A DNA stretch of 64,000 bases, taken from JBGPLJ01 sp963826145 (GTDB taxonomy: Bacteria > Pseudomonadota > Gammaproteobacteria > Steroidobacterales > Steroidobacteraceae). Location: the NCBI GenBank assembly GCA_963826145.1, contig CAWGVW010000002.1, positions 558,001-622,000 on the forward strand, read 5' to 3'. The notes under the pieces are model-generated. The model saw only the letters and a list, made by a program, of their open reading frames with translations, had not been told where the DNA came from and searched no databases. A program made the translations under genes and the position numbers. Of the stretch, positions 26,425 through 35,488 are shown piece after piece. Position 1 is the first letter of the stretch. Every line of letters starts with the position of its first letter.

Positions 26425-27491
26425 CGCCCGGCCTCGTTCACGACCTGGGCAATCGAAGCGTCGCTTCGCGCGAACGCTTCCAGCCAAGCGAGTCCACGAC
26501 GGATCTCGGCCTGGTTGCGGTGTCGCGAGCCCGCCAGGATCTCGGCGCGCAAGCCCGGCGAATATGCATGCTCCGGCGCCTTCGAGTAACGGTTGAGCGC
26601 ACTGCTGCGTTCCGCTTGCAGCGAAAACTCCGCGGCGACGGGCAGACCGAAGTGCACGGCAATCCGGCTCATGCTTGCGCCAACGTCCGACAGCAATCGA
26701 TCGAAATCGATGCTCAGGAGCCTGCCCGCCAATCGCCGCGCGGCATCGTGCTGACTGCAGGTCTCGGCGAGCCAACCGAGTGCGGCGAGCTCACCGAGTG
26801 AAAGCTTCTCGAGCGGAGCCAGAGTGCGGCCGACCAGCCGTTCCAGCCGGCGCAGACGTTCCGGTCCGTGGCCGCGCAGGTCGATCGGCGAGTTCTCGCC
26901 CGCAAGGAGCGTTGCAAGATAGGGTTCCGCGCGAAGATTCAGGTAGATCGCCCGCGACGCGATATTGCGCTCGAGCAGCGCGGCCGCGATGCGTCCCGCG
27001 GTGCTGGTCGCCTTGACGATATTCGAATGCCCTGACGGATAGCCACGGCTCCAGAGCCGCATCAGCCATCGGATCAGGTCGTCAAACTGCGCCACGCTCA
27101 CGGGCGAATCGGGTTCGCCGAGTCCATCGTGTATCCCTGCGAGCGTGCGCAGCGGCAATGGCTCGCGCAATGAAAAAACACCTTCTAATTCGTCGAGCAG
27201 CCGGCTGACGAGCGTCGAGCCGACGTGCCCGGTGTGAAAGATGAAATGAACCGGACGCAAAGCGTCGATCCGCTCCGCCGCCTCCGCTAGCCGTCCAAGG
27301 TTCAGCCATGCGCCCTGTGTCGCGGGTCCCAGGATCCGATCATCTAGAAAGCTCGCTGCCCGATAAGCCTCCCGGTCGAGCACTACGAGCAGTGCGCGCT
27401 GCCGCGCGAGATCGAGCTTGTGCAGGTAGATATCCGGCGACTGCGGCAATCGCTCCAGCAGGTCGTCGGCGAGCGTCCGGGGTTGATTCAC
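26421..27491 (-). CDS. Sulfotransferase family protein
   Basis: A 356-residue protein with the sulfotransferase PAPS loop FHTGHVGSTLVSRLLDEL (residues 85-102) and a later strand AIYLNLRAEPYLATLLAG in the 3'-phosphate-binding position. The rest is helical. GTG at 27491 is chosen as start; a longer frame would begin at a TTG lying in the T-tract of the terminator of the upstream receptor. It is downstream of the second TonB-dependent receptor on the same strand and convergent with the PKHD hydroxylase. The acceptor substrate is unknown. Confidence 0.75.
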   Translation of the reverse strand: MNQPRTLADDLLERLPQSPDIYLHKLDLARQRALLVVLDREAYRAASFLDDRILGPATQGAWLNLGRLAEAAERIDALRPVHFIFHTGHVGSTLVSRLLDELEGVFSLREPLPLRTLAGIHDGLGEPDSPVSVAQFDDLIRWLMRLWSRGYPSGHSNIVKATSTAGRIAAALLERNIASRAIYLNLRAEPYLATLLAGENSPIDLRGHGPERLRRLERLVGRTLAPLEKLSLGELAALGWLAETCSQHDAARRLAGRLLSIDFDRLLSDVGASMSRIAVHFGLPVAAEFSLQAERSSALNRYSKAPEHAYSPGLRAEILAGSRHRNQAEIRRGLAWLEAFARSDASIAQVVNEAGR

Positions 27492-27525
27492 CGGCGCAAG
27501 ATTACGGAGAAAGCTGCGCCGGCTC

Positions 27526-27559
27526 AAAAAAAAGCGGCGGTCCCGTAAGGGACCGCCGC
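27526..27559 (-). terminator. Rho-independent terminator of the second TonB-dependent receptor
   Basis: On the minus strand a perfect 11-bp stem (GCGGCGGTCCC/GGGACCGCCGC, 27534-27544 with 27549-27559) with a 4-base loop is followed by eight T residues (27533-27526). It lies 26 bases after the receptor stop and separates that gene from the sulfotransferase. Confidence 0.9.
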
Positions 27560-27585
27560 CAGGTTTGACACAGTTGAAACGAGTC

Positions 27586-30500
27586 TTAGAACTTGACCGT
27601 CAAGCCACCGAAGATGTAGCGACCAAGCGCATCGTAGGTCTGCGGGAACGTGTTGCCGTTACCCGTAGTACCCACAGTCGCCGTCAGCGGCGGATCCTCG
27701 TCGAGGATGTTGTTCACGCCAAGACGGATATCCACCTTCTCCATGACCGTGAAGTTGGCCGCAAGGTCGAAGTAGCTCTCGGACGGGAGCGTGTAGTCGA
27801 TACGGGCCGGATTGCCTCCGAACAAGTAGACCGAAGCGAAGTAGCGCCAGGTGAACGCGAGATCCAGGCCCTTGCCCGCACTCGTCCAGCCGATACGCGC
27901 ATGGTGACGCCACGTCGGGTTCGGGACGCCGCAGCTCGATGTATAGAAGCCCTGCGCAGTCGTACGAGTCCAGAATGCCCGGCAGCGGATCGGTCTCGAG
28001 GCTTTCGAGCCACGTGCCCGTCAGGTTGAAGCTGAACTTGCCGGCGCGTCCGGCATCGAGCCCGACGTAGTTCAAGTTCACGTCGATGCCTGTCGTCGAG
28101 CTTCGAGCCGATGTTGACATTCAGGTCGTCGACATGACCGTCGCCAATCCACAGCGATCCGTTGCCCGGGTTGCGATGGATGTGGGCGCAGAAGGTCGGA
28201 TCGTTTGCGATGTAGCAAGCCTTCAGCACGTTGTCTGCACCGACCGTCGAGATCGAGTCATCGATCTTGATGTCGAAATAGTCGAGCGTGAGGCTCAGGC
28301 CGGGCGCAAACCGCGGCGTGAAGATCACGCCGAACGATGTCGTGTCCGACTTTTCCGGCGTCAGGGCCGGGTTGCCGCCCTGCAGGAAGTTGTACTGGCC
28401 CGCCGGGCTCGACAGGGCAGGAGCGCCCTGTGTCGCACCGGTGGCCGCGCACTGCGCTGCCGTAACCGGGATGTCCGGACGGCCTGCGGCGCCGCACGGG
28501 TCATCGACCATATCGAACAGGTTGAAGCCCTGCGCTGTGAAGAGCTCGACGACGTTCGCCGCGCGCACCGCGCGCTGATAACTCGCACGGAAGCGGATGT
28601 CCGTCGTCGGCGCCCAGTCGGCACCAATCTTGTAGGTATCGGTCGTGAGGTCACCGTAGTCCGAATAGCGGTATGCGACATCGATCGAGATGTCATGCGC
28701 ACCGGTCTTGTCCTGCACCAACGGCACGCGACCTTCCATGAAGAGGTCGGTGACGTTCGTCGAACCTGCAAGACCGATGGTCGGACCGCCCGTACCGGAG
28801 AGGGCCGCCGTCGTGAGCAGGTCGTCCGTCTTGTTGGTCAGTTTGTCGCGGCGATACTCCGCACCGAAGGCGAGCTTGATTGCCTCGGCCGCGGACGGAA
28901 TCTGTCCGCCGATGCCGCCAAGGTCGCCCGTGACCGATGCCGTCCACACCTCCTGGTCGATGACGCCGGTCTGAAGGCCGGGCGTCTGCAGGTAATTCAA
29001 CTGATCCTGCGTGACGCCACCGATCTGGAACGGGTTGTATGGCACGCAATTCGTGTCGGTGCCGAGCACCGCTGCCCGGCAGGCAGGCGCCGCGAGAGCA
29101 ACACCAGCCGCGTCGTAGCCAACAACATCCATCGCGTTACGGAGCTTCGCGATCTGGAAGTAGTTGTTTGTGATCTGGTCCGCCGTGACGCGAGAGAACT
29201 GACCGCTGACGTCGTAGCCCCAGTCCTGCGAGATGGCGCCCCGAACACCGGCCACTCCGCGGAAGGAAGAATTATGGAAGTCTTGCTGACGTCCACCGCC
29301 TTCAACGTTACGGCGGCCGAGGTACATGATCGCGTTGGTGCTGGCCGCGATGTTGGTATTCGCGATGGCCGCTGCCGAGCAGCCAACTAACGTCGCCTGC
29401 TGCGCCGACAGCAATGGATTGTCGCAGTTGATGGTCGAGGTATCGAAGAACGCGCCGCCCGGGGCGATCTGCGCGATCGAGCGATAGTCCGTGAACATCA
29501 TTTCAGTGTAGACGTCCGCGTTGTCGCTCAGCTCGTAGTGGCCGAGGGCGCCGAAGCTGTAGTACTTGTCCGGGCGCAGGTAGTGGTTGACCGGACCGAA
29601 GTTGTACTGGTCCGTGGCGGCCACGAAGGGTCGAAACGTGTTGCCCGTCGCCGAATCGACCGTGAAGCTGTACGTGCTGAAGTCCGTGAACGTGCCGGGA
29701 TAGGCCGTGCCGGATCCGCCGCAGCCTCTGCCGGCGCTCGTGGCGGTCGAGAAGTCCGCATTACCCCAATTCGTCAGGGGCGCGGCCGTCGCGAGCGTGC
29801 AGGTGGAGAAGTCGCGATTCGCCTGCAGGACTTCGTCGTCCTTGCGGATCGTCGCGTAGGCCGTGATGTTGCCGCGGCCGTCTTCCGTGCCGACGCCGAT
29901 CATGATCGAGCCCTGGCGTCCGTAGCCGTCCGTGACGTTGTCATCCGGCAGCTGGAACTGCGACGGGTTGGACTGCGCCCTGAACTTGATCTGGTCGACC
30001 AGCTTGAGTCCGGCCTCGCCGGGACCGCCGTAGCTGTTGTTGTGCTGGTAGAAGTTGTACTGGGCGTCGATCTGCACTCCAGTGAAATTCTTCTTCATGA
30101 TGAAGTTCACGACGCCGGACACCGCGTCCGAGCCGTAGACCGCCGAGGCGCCACCCGTGAGGATTTCGACGCGCTCGACCATGATCGTCGGGATCTGGTT
30201 GAGGTCAGCCGCCGAGTTTGTGACGCCGCCGTAAGGCATGCGGCGACCGTCCACGAGAACCAGCGTGCGGGCGGAGCCCAAGCCACGCAGGTCGACCGTT
30301 GCAGTGCCGGTTGAGCCGTTCGAAACCGTTGCGTTCTGCGCAGCAAAAGCCTGTGGCAACTGGTTGACGAGATCTTCGATACGGGTCACGCCCTGCGTAG
30401 CAACATCTTGCGCCGTCACCTGGGTGACGGGGCTGGTAGTTGTCAGGTTCGGTTGCGCGATGCGCGATCCCGTCACGATGACGGTATCGACGGTCTCGCT

Positions 30501-30605
30501 CTCCTGTTCCTGAGCGAACGCAGGCACAGCTGCACTCGCGGCTGACACCGCACCCACGATGAGTGCGTGATGTACCGCGCGCGCGACTTGCTTGTTTCGA
30601 ATCAT
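27586..30605 (-). CDS. TonB-dependent outer-membrane receptor (second), frameshifted near the 3' end
   Basis: A receptor of about 1005 residues when read across two frameshifts. The signal peptide ends near AVPAFAQ. The plug has DTVIVTGSRI, TVDLRGLGSARTLVLVDGRR and EILTGGASAVYGSDAVSGVVNFIMKKNF. Barrel sequence runs in one frame to about 28100. It moves to a second frame (TTGIDVNLNYVGLDAG…), then near 27951 to a third (FYTSSCGVPNPTWRHHARIGW…) ending YIFGGLTVKF. Both shifts equal one extra base; the second fits an extra C in the run 27950-27952. Barrel completion is lost unless these are sequencing errors. ATG 30605 follows GGAGG. It shares plug and barrel motifs with the first receptor. Confidence 0.85.
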
Positions 30606-30970
30606 TGGATCCTCCTGCAAACGGTGTCGCCGTTGTCGATTTATAGATGTTTAAACAGTCCCCCGGATGCACGGCGCATACCGACGCCGGAAGAGCACCA
30701 GAGACACTTGTGGCCGGCATGATAATTGGCAATTTCCCGGGGCACAAGCACGTGTGGCATCGAAGCCACATATATTTTCCGCGGCCGGACAGCGGTTCGT
30801 CCCAGATTCGCAGCGTCTCAGCACAGGAAACCACCGGGTGAAGTCAGCGGACATAAGGCAGGCCCGCAGTTGTCGTGAATCTGCAACTCCTGCGGTGTGG
30901 CTAGGTGTCAGGTTGTCAAATGCTTGTCGACACCGCCGGATCGGACCGCGCTCTGCCTTATCCTTGGCGA
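30606..30970. other. Gene-free 365-bp divergent region between receptor and TPR-sulfotransferase
   Basis: No gene is seen. An inverted repeat TGTGGC-N6-GCCACA (30753-30758, 30765-30770) lies about 150 bp before the receptor start and could be an operator; the adjacent TATATTTT (30771-30778) is AT-rich for this genome. Promoters for both flanking genes should be here. Confidence 0.4.
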
Positions 30971-32956
30971 ATGAACGACGCTGAATTCAGGAGTGCGATC
31001 GAGCGCGGCATCGCCGCCCACTGGGCGGGACAATTTGCCAAAGCACTGCTTTGCTATCGCGAGGCGCTGGCGGCGCGACCGGACGATGCCGAAGCGCTGA
31101 GCCTTGCCGGGCTCGCCATGACCCGCACAGAGGAGGCGGGACAATCGCTGGGACTACTGCGGCGGGCGGTCGAGCTGGAACCGTCGCAAGCCGGATTTCG
31201 CGTCAATCTGGCCGAGGGGCTGCTGAAGACCGGCAACTCCGAGGAAGCCAGACAGGTGCTGGACAGGGTGGTCACGGACTTCCCCGAGAACGTGAATGCG
31301 TGGGAGAAGCTAGGCGATATCGCTGCGAGCCGCAGCGACTGGGATGCGGCCGCAACCGCCTGGTCCCGCGCAATTGCCTGCAACACGCGGGGCGCGTTGC
31401 CGGCGATCAAGCTGGCCCGCCTCGAGATCAGCCGCAGCCGCTACGAAGCCGCGCTGAGCCCGTTGGAAACAGCGGCGACGCGCGCCCCTGACGACCCGAC
31501 AGTCCTCGTGCTGCGGGGTTTTGCGCTGACGGAGCTGCGCAACTGGCCTGCGCTTGTTGCGATCGCGTCCGACTGGGTGCGCCGCTTCCCGGAAAGCATC
31601 GAAGGCTGGCGGCTGGCCGCGCGTGCGGCCTTCGAGTTGGGACGGCACCGGCAGGCCTGTGACTGGTTCGCGAACATCCTGAAGCTTGCGACGGCAACAG
31701 CGGCCGATCTCGCGGCGTTTGCGGGCCTCTCGCTGCACGCCCTCGACTTTGATTCGGCGGCTGCGGCCCTGGACCGCGCCGAGGCCATGGATCCGAATAA
31801 TGCCGAGATGCTGTCAAGCCGCGCGCAACTCCTGATGTATCGCGGAGATTTCGCGGCGGCCACTGTTTACAGCGAGCGGGCGCTCGTGCGAAATCCCGAT
31901 CACGCGCCGGCGCTGACCATTCTCAGCCGGTTGCGTCGTGGCCGATTGTCGGACGACGAGCAGGTCAATGCCGCACGCATTGCCGACGATCGCAGCATCC
32001 ACATCGATCATCGGATCGCGGCCGGGTTTGCCGTTGCGCACACACTCGACGCCAAGGACAACGTCGACGCGGCGTTCAAGATCTACGGCGGCGTACACGC
32101 CATGGCGATCTGGCGCGATCAACGCGAGAACCGCAAGTACGATCGCGCTCAGGTTGAAAAGCGCGGCCGCTGGCTGGCCGAGCTGCCAGCCGTGCCGACG
32201 CTGGCCGACGCGGCGATCGGGGGGCCGCGTCCGATCTTCATTTTTGGAATGCCACGTTCCGGTACAACACTCATCGAAGCGGTGCTCGCAGCGCATCCTC
32301 GCGTATTCGGTTGTGGCGAGCGGCCGTCGATGCAACAGGTCCTGCGGGCCTTCATCGGCCTGGATACGGTGGGCCGGGCGCCCGACACGGCGCAACTACA
32401 GGATTGGGCAGCAGCGTATCTGAGCGAGCTCCCGAACCTCGGCGGCAAGGATCACGTGACGGACAAGCACCCGCTCAACTTCGAGACGGCGGGCCTGATC
32501 ATCCGGCTGTTCCCGAATGCGGCACTCATCTATGTACGCCGCAACCCGCTGGAGACAGGACTTTCAATTTATCGCCAGGAGTTCAACAAGCACTGGGTCT
32601 TCGCGCACCAGCTGGCCGATATCGGTCATTACTATGGTCACTGCGCGCGGCTCGCAGCGCATTGGGATCGTGTACTGCCCGGACGTATCACGACAATTCA
32701 ATACGAGGATTTCGTCGGTGATTTCGCGAACATGGCCCAGGCGCTCCTCGAAGCATGCGGTCTCGACTGGGATCCGCGCTGCCTCGAGTTCCAGAAGACG
32801 CAGCGCGCGATCGCCACCTTCAGTACCGTTCAGGCGCGAGAACCGGTTCGGAACGCAAATGGACGGGCCGCGCATTATGAAAAGCACCTGCCAGCGCTCG
32901 TTTCCGCGCTTCAAGAAGCCGGCGTCGACCTGCAAACGGGCGCGCTCCGCCCGTAG
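30971..32956 (+). CDS. TPR-sulfotransferase fusion protein
   Basis: A 661-residue protein. Residues 1-320 are tandem TPR-like helical repeats (AKALLCYREALAARPDDAEAL; EEARQVLDRVVTDFPENVNAW; DSAAAALDRAEAMDPNNAEML). Residues 420-660 are a sulfotransferase domain: PAPS loop PIFIFGMPRSGTTLIEAVLAAHP (421-443) and 3'-phosphate strand ALIYVRRNPLETGLSIYRQEF. This architecture is widespread in proteobacteria but its acceptor is not established; the TPR part suggests a protein substrate or partner. ATG 30971 is the first Met that fits the TPR start. It is divergent from the second TonB-dependent receptor. Confidence 0.88.
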   Translation: MNDAEFRSAIERGIAAHWAGQFAKALLCYREALAARPDDAEALSLAGLAMTRTEEAGQSLGLLRRAVELEPSQAGFRVNLAEGLLKTGNSEEARQVLDRVVTDFPENVNAWEKLGDIAASRSDWDAAATAWSRAIACNTRGALPAIKLARLEISRSRYEAALSPLETAATRAPDDPTVLVLRGFALTELRNWPALVAIASDWVRRFPESIEGWRLAARAAFELGRHRQACDWFANILKLATATAADLAAFAGLSLHALDFDSAAAALDRAEAMDPNNAEMLSSRAQLLMYRGDFAAATVYSERALVRNPDHAPALTILSRLRRGRLSDDEQVNAARIADDRSIHIDHRIAAGFAVAHTLDAKDNVDAAFKIYGGVHAMAIWRDQRENRKYDRAQVEKRGRWLAELPAVPTLADAAIGGPRPIFIFGMPRSGTTLIEAVLAAHPRVFGCGERPSMQQVLRAFIGLDTVGRAPDTAQLQDWAAAYLSELPNLGGKDHVTDKHPLNFETAGLIIRLFPNAALIYVRRNPLETGLSIYRQEFNKHWVFAHQLADIGHYYGHCARLAAHWDRVLPGRITTIQYEDFVGDFANMAQALLEACGLDWDPRCLEFQKTQRAIATFSTVQAREPVRNANGRAAHYEKHLPALVSALQEAGVDLQTGALRP

Positions 32957-33445
32957 GCCACCTTGCGAACGCGTCTCAAAGTGCGAGTTGACGGTTCCCG
33001 GTCTCCGGACCGAACGGGACCGGCATTAGCGCGAGCAGCGGCGCGAACCCAATTTAGAGAGTCCGCGACGCGCCCTCGATCGCACTGCATCCCCCGCATG
33101 GCATGTCGCGATTTCCCGATGGCCCCGGATCAAGTGCATTTACACGGAAATAACCACTCTCGTGAGAAATAATCCACCGTTGTTCGGAATCTGGCGGAGC
33201 TGTTCTTTCATCTTCTACTTTTCTGGTAGATCAAGAAGATTTCATGACTCTTGGCTCCATCTTGTCGGGAGTTCCAGAATTGTGGGATTTCATCTCCCGA
33301 AATCTGCCGCTAGCGGCATAAAAACCGAATACACCCTAGGTCTTTATTGTCCCTAGTACCCAAAACGTGGAATACACTGGCCAAAACTACCCTCGATCAG
33401 AGGTGACTGGCAGGATTCGCCGCGAGGGCATGACCAGAGGTTCCG
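32957..33445. other. 489-bp gene-free stretch with AT-richer, hairpin-rich centre
   Basis: No convincing gene. From about 33130 to 33400 the base composition is clearly more AT-rich than the neighbours. Several inverted repeats cluster here: ATCTTCT/AGAAGAT (33210-33216, 33234-33240), TCGGGAG/CTCCCGA (33265-33271, 33294-33300), the perfect palindrome TGCCGCTAGCGGCA (33305-33318), and CCTAGG with a nearby CCTAG (33335-33340, 33352-33356). A small RNA or a structured leader of dtd is possible. I cannot match it to a known riboswitch. Confidence 0.4.
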
Positions 33446-33901
33446 ATGATCGCTCTCTTACAGCGCGTCTCGAACGCGAGAGTGCGGGTACACGACCGCG
33501 TTGTCGGTGCGATCGGCAAGGGTCTGCTCGTGCTCGTCGCCGTCCAGCAGGGGGATTCGGCGACCGAAGCCGATCGCTTGCTCGACCGGCTGCTCAGCTG
33601 CCGCGTCTTCCCGGACTCCGACGGAAGAATGAATCTGAGCCTGCGTGACATCGGCGGAGGGCTCCTGGTCGTACCGCAGTTCACCCTTGCAGCTGACACT
33701 CGCAAGGGAAATCGTGCGGGCTTCAGCCGGGCGGCGGCTCCCGAGGAAGGACGACGACTCTTTGATCACTTCGTCGCACGCGCCCGCGCGTCACACGAGA
33801 ATGTCGCGACCGGTGAATTCGGCGCCGAAATGCAGGTTGAGCTCGTCAACGACGGCCCGGTCACGTTCTGGCTGGAGGTCGCGCCGCCAGACATGGCGTG
33901 A
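33446..33901 (+). CDS. dtd: D-aminoacyl-tRNA deacylase
   Basis: A 151-residue homodimeric enzyme that removes D-amino acids (and glycine) mischarged on tRNA. The family start MIALLQRVSNARVRVHDRVVGAIGKGLLVLVAV is present, as are RVFPDSDGRMNLSLRDIGG and the cross-subunit motif VNDGPVTFWLE. The first active-site motif reads VPQFTLAADTRKGNRAGF, where the commonest form is SQFTL; Pro replaces Ser. The length is normal. It stands between the gene-free stretch and the tat operon, on the same strand as both tat genes and the TPR-sulfotransferase. Confidence 0.92.
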   Translation: MIALLQRVSNARVRVHDRVVGAIGKGLLVLVAVQQGDSATEADRLLDRLLSCRVFPDSDGRMNLSLRDIGGGLLVVPQFTLAADTRKGNRAGFSRAAAPEEGRRLFDHFVARARASHENVATGEFGAEMQVELVNDGPVTFWLEVAPPDMA

Positions 33902-34014
33902 ATCGCGTCACGGCCTCGGCACGCGAACATGACGTGTGCCTTCATGTTTCACCGCCCTCAGAAACCTTTCGCGTATGATGACGACCGTCCGGTTTATGTC
34001 ACGAGGAGCGGGTC

Positions 34015-34257
34015 ATGGGCCCCATTGGATTCAAAGAGTTACTGATCATTCTGGTCATCGCTCTGCTCATTTTTGGCGGCAAGAAATTGAAGTCGCTGGG
34101 CTCGGACCTAGGCTCTGCCGTCAAGGGCTTCAAGAAGGCGATGAACGAAGGTGAAACCGACGAATCCGCAAAACAGCTGAAGCACATGGAAGGCGACGCG
34201 GAATTCGAGGGCGAGAGCAAGAGCACAACCGGCGCTGGCAAGACCGCGGCCAAATAA
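34015..34257 (+). CDS. tatA: Sec-independent translocase subunit TatA
   Basis: An 80-residue protein with the TatA layout: short periplasmic start (MGPIG), one membrane helix (FKELLIILVIALLIFG), the hinge GGKKLKSLGSDLGSAVKGFKKAM forming the amphipathic helix, then a charged tail. TatA oligomers form the passage for folded twin-arginine proteins. An AGGAGCGG ribosome site precedes the ATG at 34015. It is first in tatABC, with tatB 18 bp downstream. The Phe-Gly hinge and short length favour TatA over TatB. Confidence 0.93.
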   Translation: MGPIGFKELLIILVIALLIFGGKKLKSLGSDLGSAVKGFKKAMNEGETDESAKQLKHMEGDAEFEGESKSTTGAGKTAAK

Positions 34258-34275
34258 CCGGCGTCCCCTTTCGCG

Positions 34276-34605
34276 ATGTTCGACGTCGGCTTCTCCGAGA
34301 TCCTGCTGATCGCGGTCATCGCACTGCTGGTCCTCGGTCCAAAGAAACTACCGAAGCTGGCCCAGGACATCGGGCGCTGGGTGGGCCGCGCCCGGGCGAT
34401 GGCCCGGCAGCTTCGCAATCAACTGGACCAGGAAGTCGCCGCGGAGAATTTCGGCATCGACGAGGTAAAGCCGAAGACGGCACCGCCGCCCGCGCCACCT
34501 GCATCACCCGTCACGCCCGCGCCACCTGCCGCGGCCGCGCCGCCCGTAGAGACCTCGCCATCCGCGGCTCCCGCCGCCAGCGGCCATGAGCGAACCGGAA
34601 CCTGA
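34276..34605 (+). CDS. tatB: Sec-independent translocase subunit TatB
   Basis: A 109-residue protein starting MFDVGFSEILLIAVIALLVLGPKKLPKLAQDIGRWVGRARAM-type sequence. The FSEIL… LGP hinge (Leu-Gly-Pro instead of Phe-Gly) is the TatB signature. The C-terminal tail is Pro/Ala-rich. With TatC it forms the signal-peptide receptor. Its last 20 bases overlap the start of tatC, indicating translational coupling. Confidence 0.92.
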   Translation: MFDVGFSEILLIAVIALLVLGPKKLPKLAQDIGRWVGRARAMARQLRNQLDQEVAAENFGIDEVKPKTAPPPAPPASPVTPAPPAAAAPPVETSPSAAPAASGHERTGT

Positions 34606-35383
34606 AGCCCAGGAAGATCTGAAGGAAGGCACGCTGATCTCGCACCTCCTGGAGCTGCGGGACCGGCTTCTGAAGGCCGTGGTCGCGGTGGCGATTGCCA
34701 CCGTTCCGTGCATGATCTTCGCCAACGAGATCTTTACGTTCGTCTCGAAGCCCATTCTTGCGCTGCTGCCGAAGGGCTCGAGCCTCATCGCGACAAATCT
34801 GACCTCCACGTTCACGACACCCTTCAAGCTCGCGGTGTGGATCGGCGTGTTCGCCGCGATGCCGGTCGTCATCTATCAGCTCTGGGCCTTCGTCGCTCCC
34901 GGACTCTACAAGCGCGAAAAACGCTTTGCGGTGCCGCTGCTTTTCTCGAGCGTCATTCTTTTCTATGCGGGCGTCGTATTCGCCTACTACGCCGTGTTCC
35001 CGGTGCTGTTCGGATTCTTCCTCACGACGGCGCCGCAGGGCGTGAACGTGATGGCCGATATCTCGAGCTATCTCGATTTCGTGCTGACGCTCTTCTTCGC
35101 GTTCGGCGTCGCCTTCGAGGTGCCGGTGGCAACCGTGCTCCTCGTCGCGACCGGGCTCGTGAAACTGAAGACGATGACGGGCAATCGCGGCTATGTGATC
35201 CTCGCCATCTCAATCATCGCGGCGATTCTCACGCCTCCGGACGCCGTTTCGATGTGCCTCATGGGCGCACCGATGTACCTGCTCTACGAGTTCGGCATCA
35301 TCATGACGCGCATTCTCGTTAAGAAGGGCGACGAGGATGAGGAAGCTGCCGCGGCGGACGCGCAAGCTACGCAGTCGAAGTAG
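34586..35383 (+). CDS. tatC: Sec-independent translocase subunit TatC
   Basis: A 265-residue six-helix membrane protein. The N-terminal receptor region LISHLLELRDRLLKAVVAV is typical, as is the FVAPGLYKREKRF loop and the membrane segments LFSSVILFYAGVVFAYYAVFP and ILTPPDAVSMCLMGAPMYLLYE. It binds twin-arginine signal peptides. The acidic C-terminal tail (KKGDEDEEAAAAD) is normal. Last gene of the tat operon; the peptide transporter gene begins 105 bp later. Confidence 0.94.
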   Translation: MSEPEPEAQEDLKEGTLISHLLELRDRLLKAVVAVAIATVPCMIFANEIFTFVSKPILALLPKGSSLIATNLTSTFTTPFKLAVWIGVFAAMPVVIYQLWAFVAPGLYKREKRFAVPLLFSSVILFYAGVVFAYYAVFPVLFGFFLTTAPQGVNVMADISSYLDFVLTLFFAFGVAFEVPVATVLLVATGLVKLKTMTGNRGYVILAISIIAAILTPPDAVSMCLMGAPMYLLYEFGIIMTRILVKKGDEDEEAAAADAQATQSK

Positions 35384-35488
35384 CGTCGAGCGCGCTCCCG
35401 GCTTGCCGCTGCGGGGCAATCTGGTTCACACTCCGGTCAACTTGAGCGCGGCACATCCGCGCTTTGCGGTATCTGGGGAATAAGAAAA

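Noticed and set aside
28086..29390. 434-codon open frame opposite the second receptor
   Set aside because: Antisense shadow; Arg/Asp-rich with no motif. The receptor reading is supported by plug and barrel motifs.
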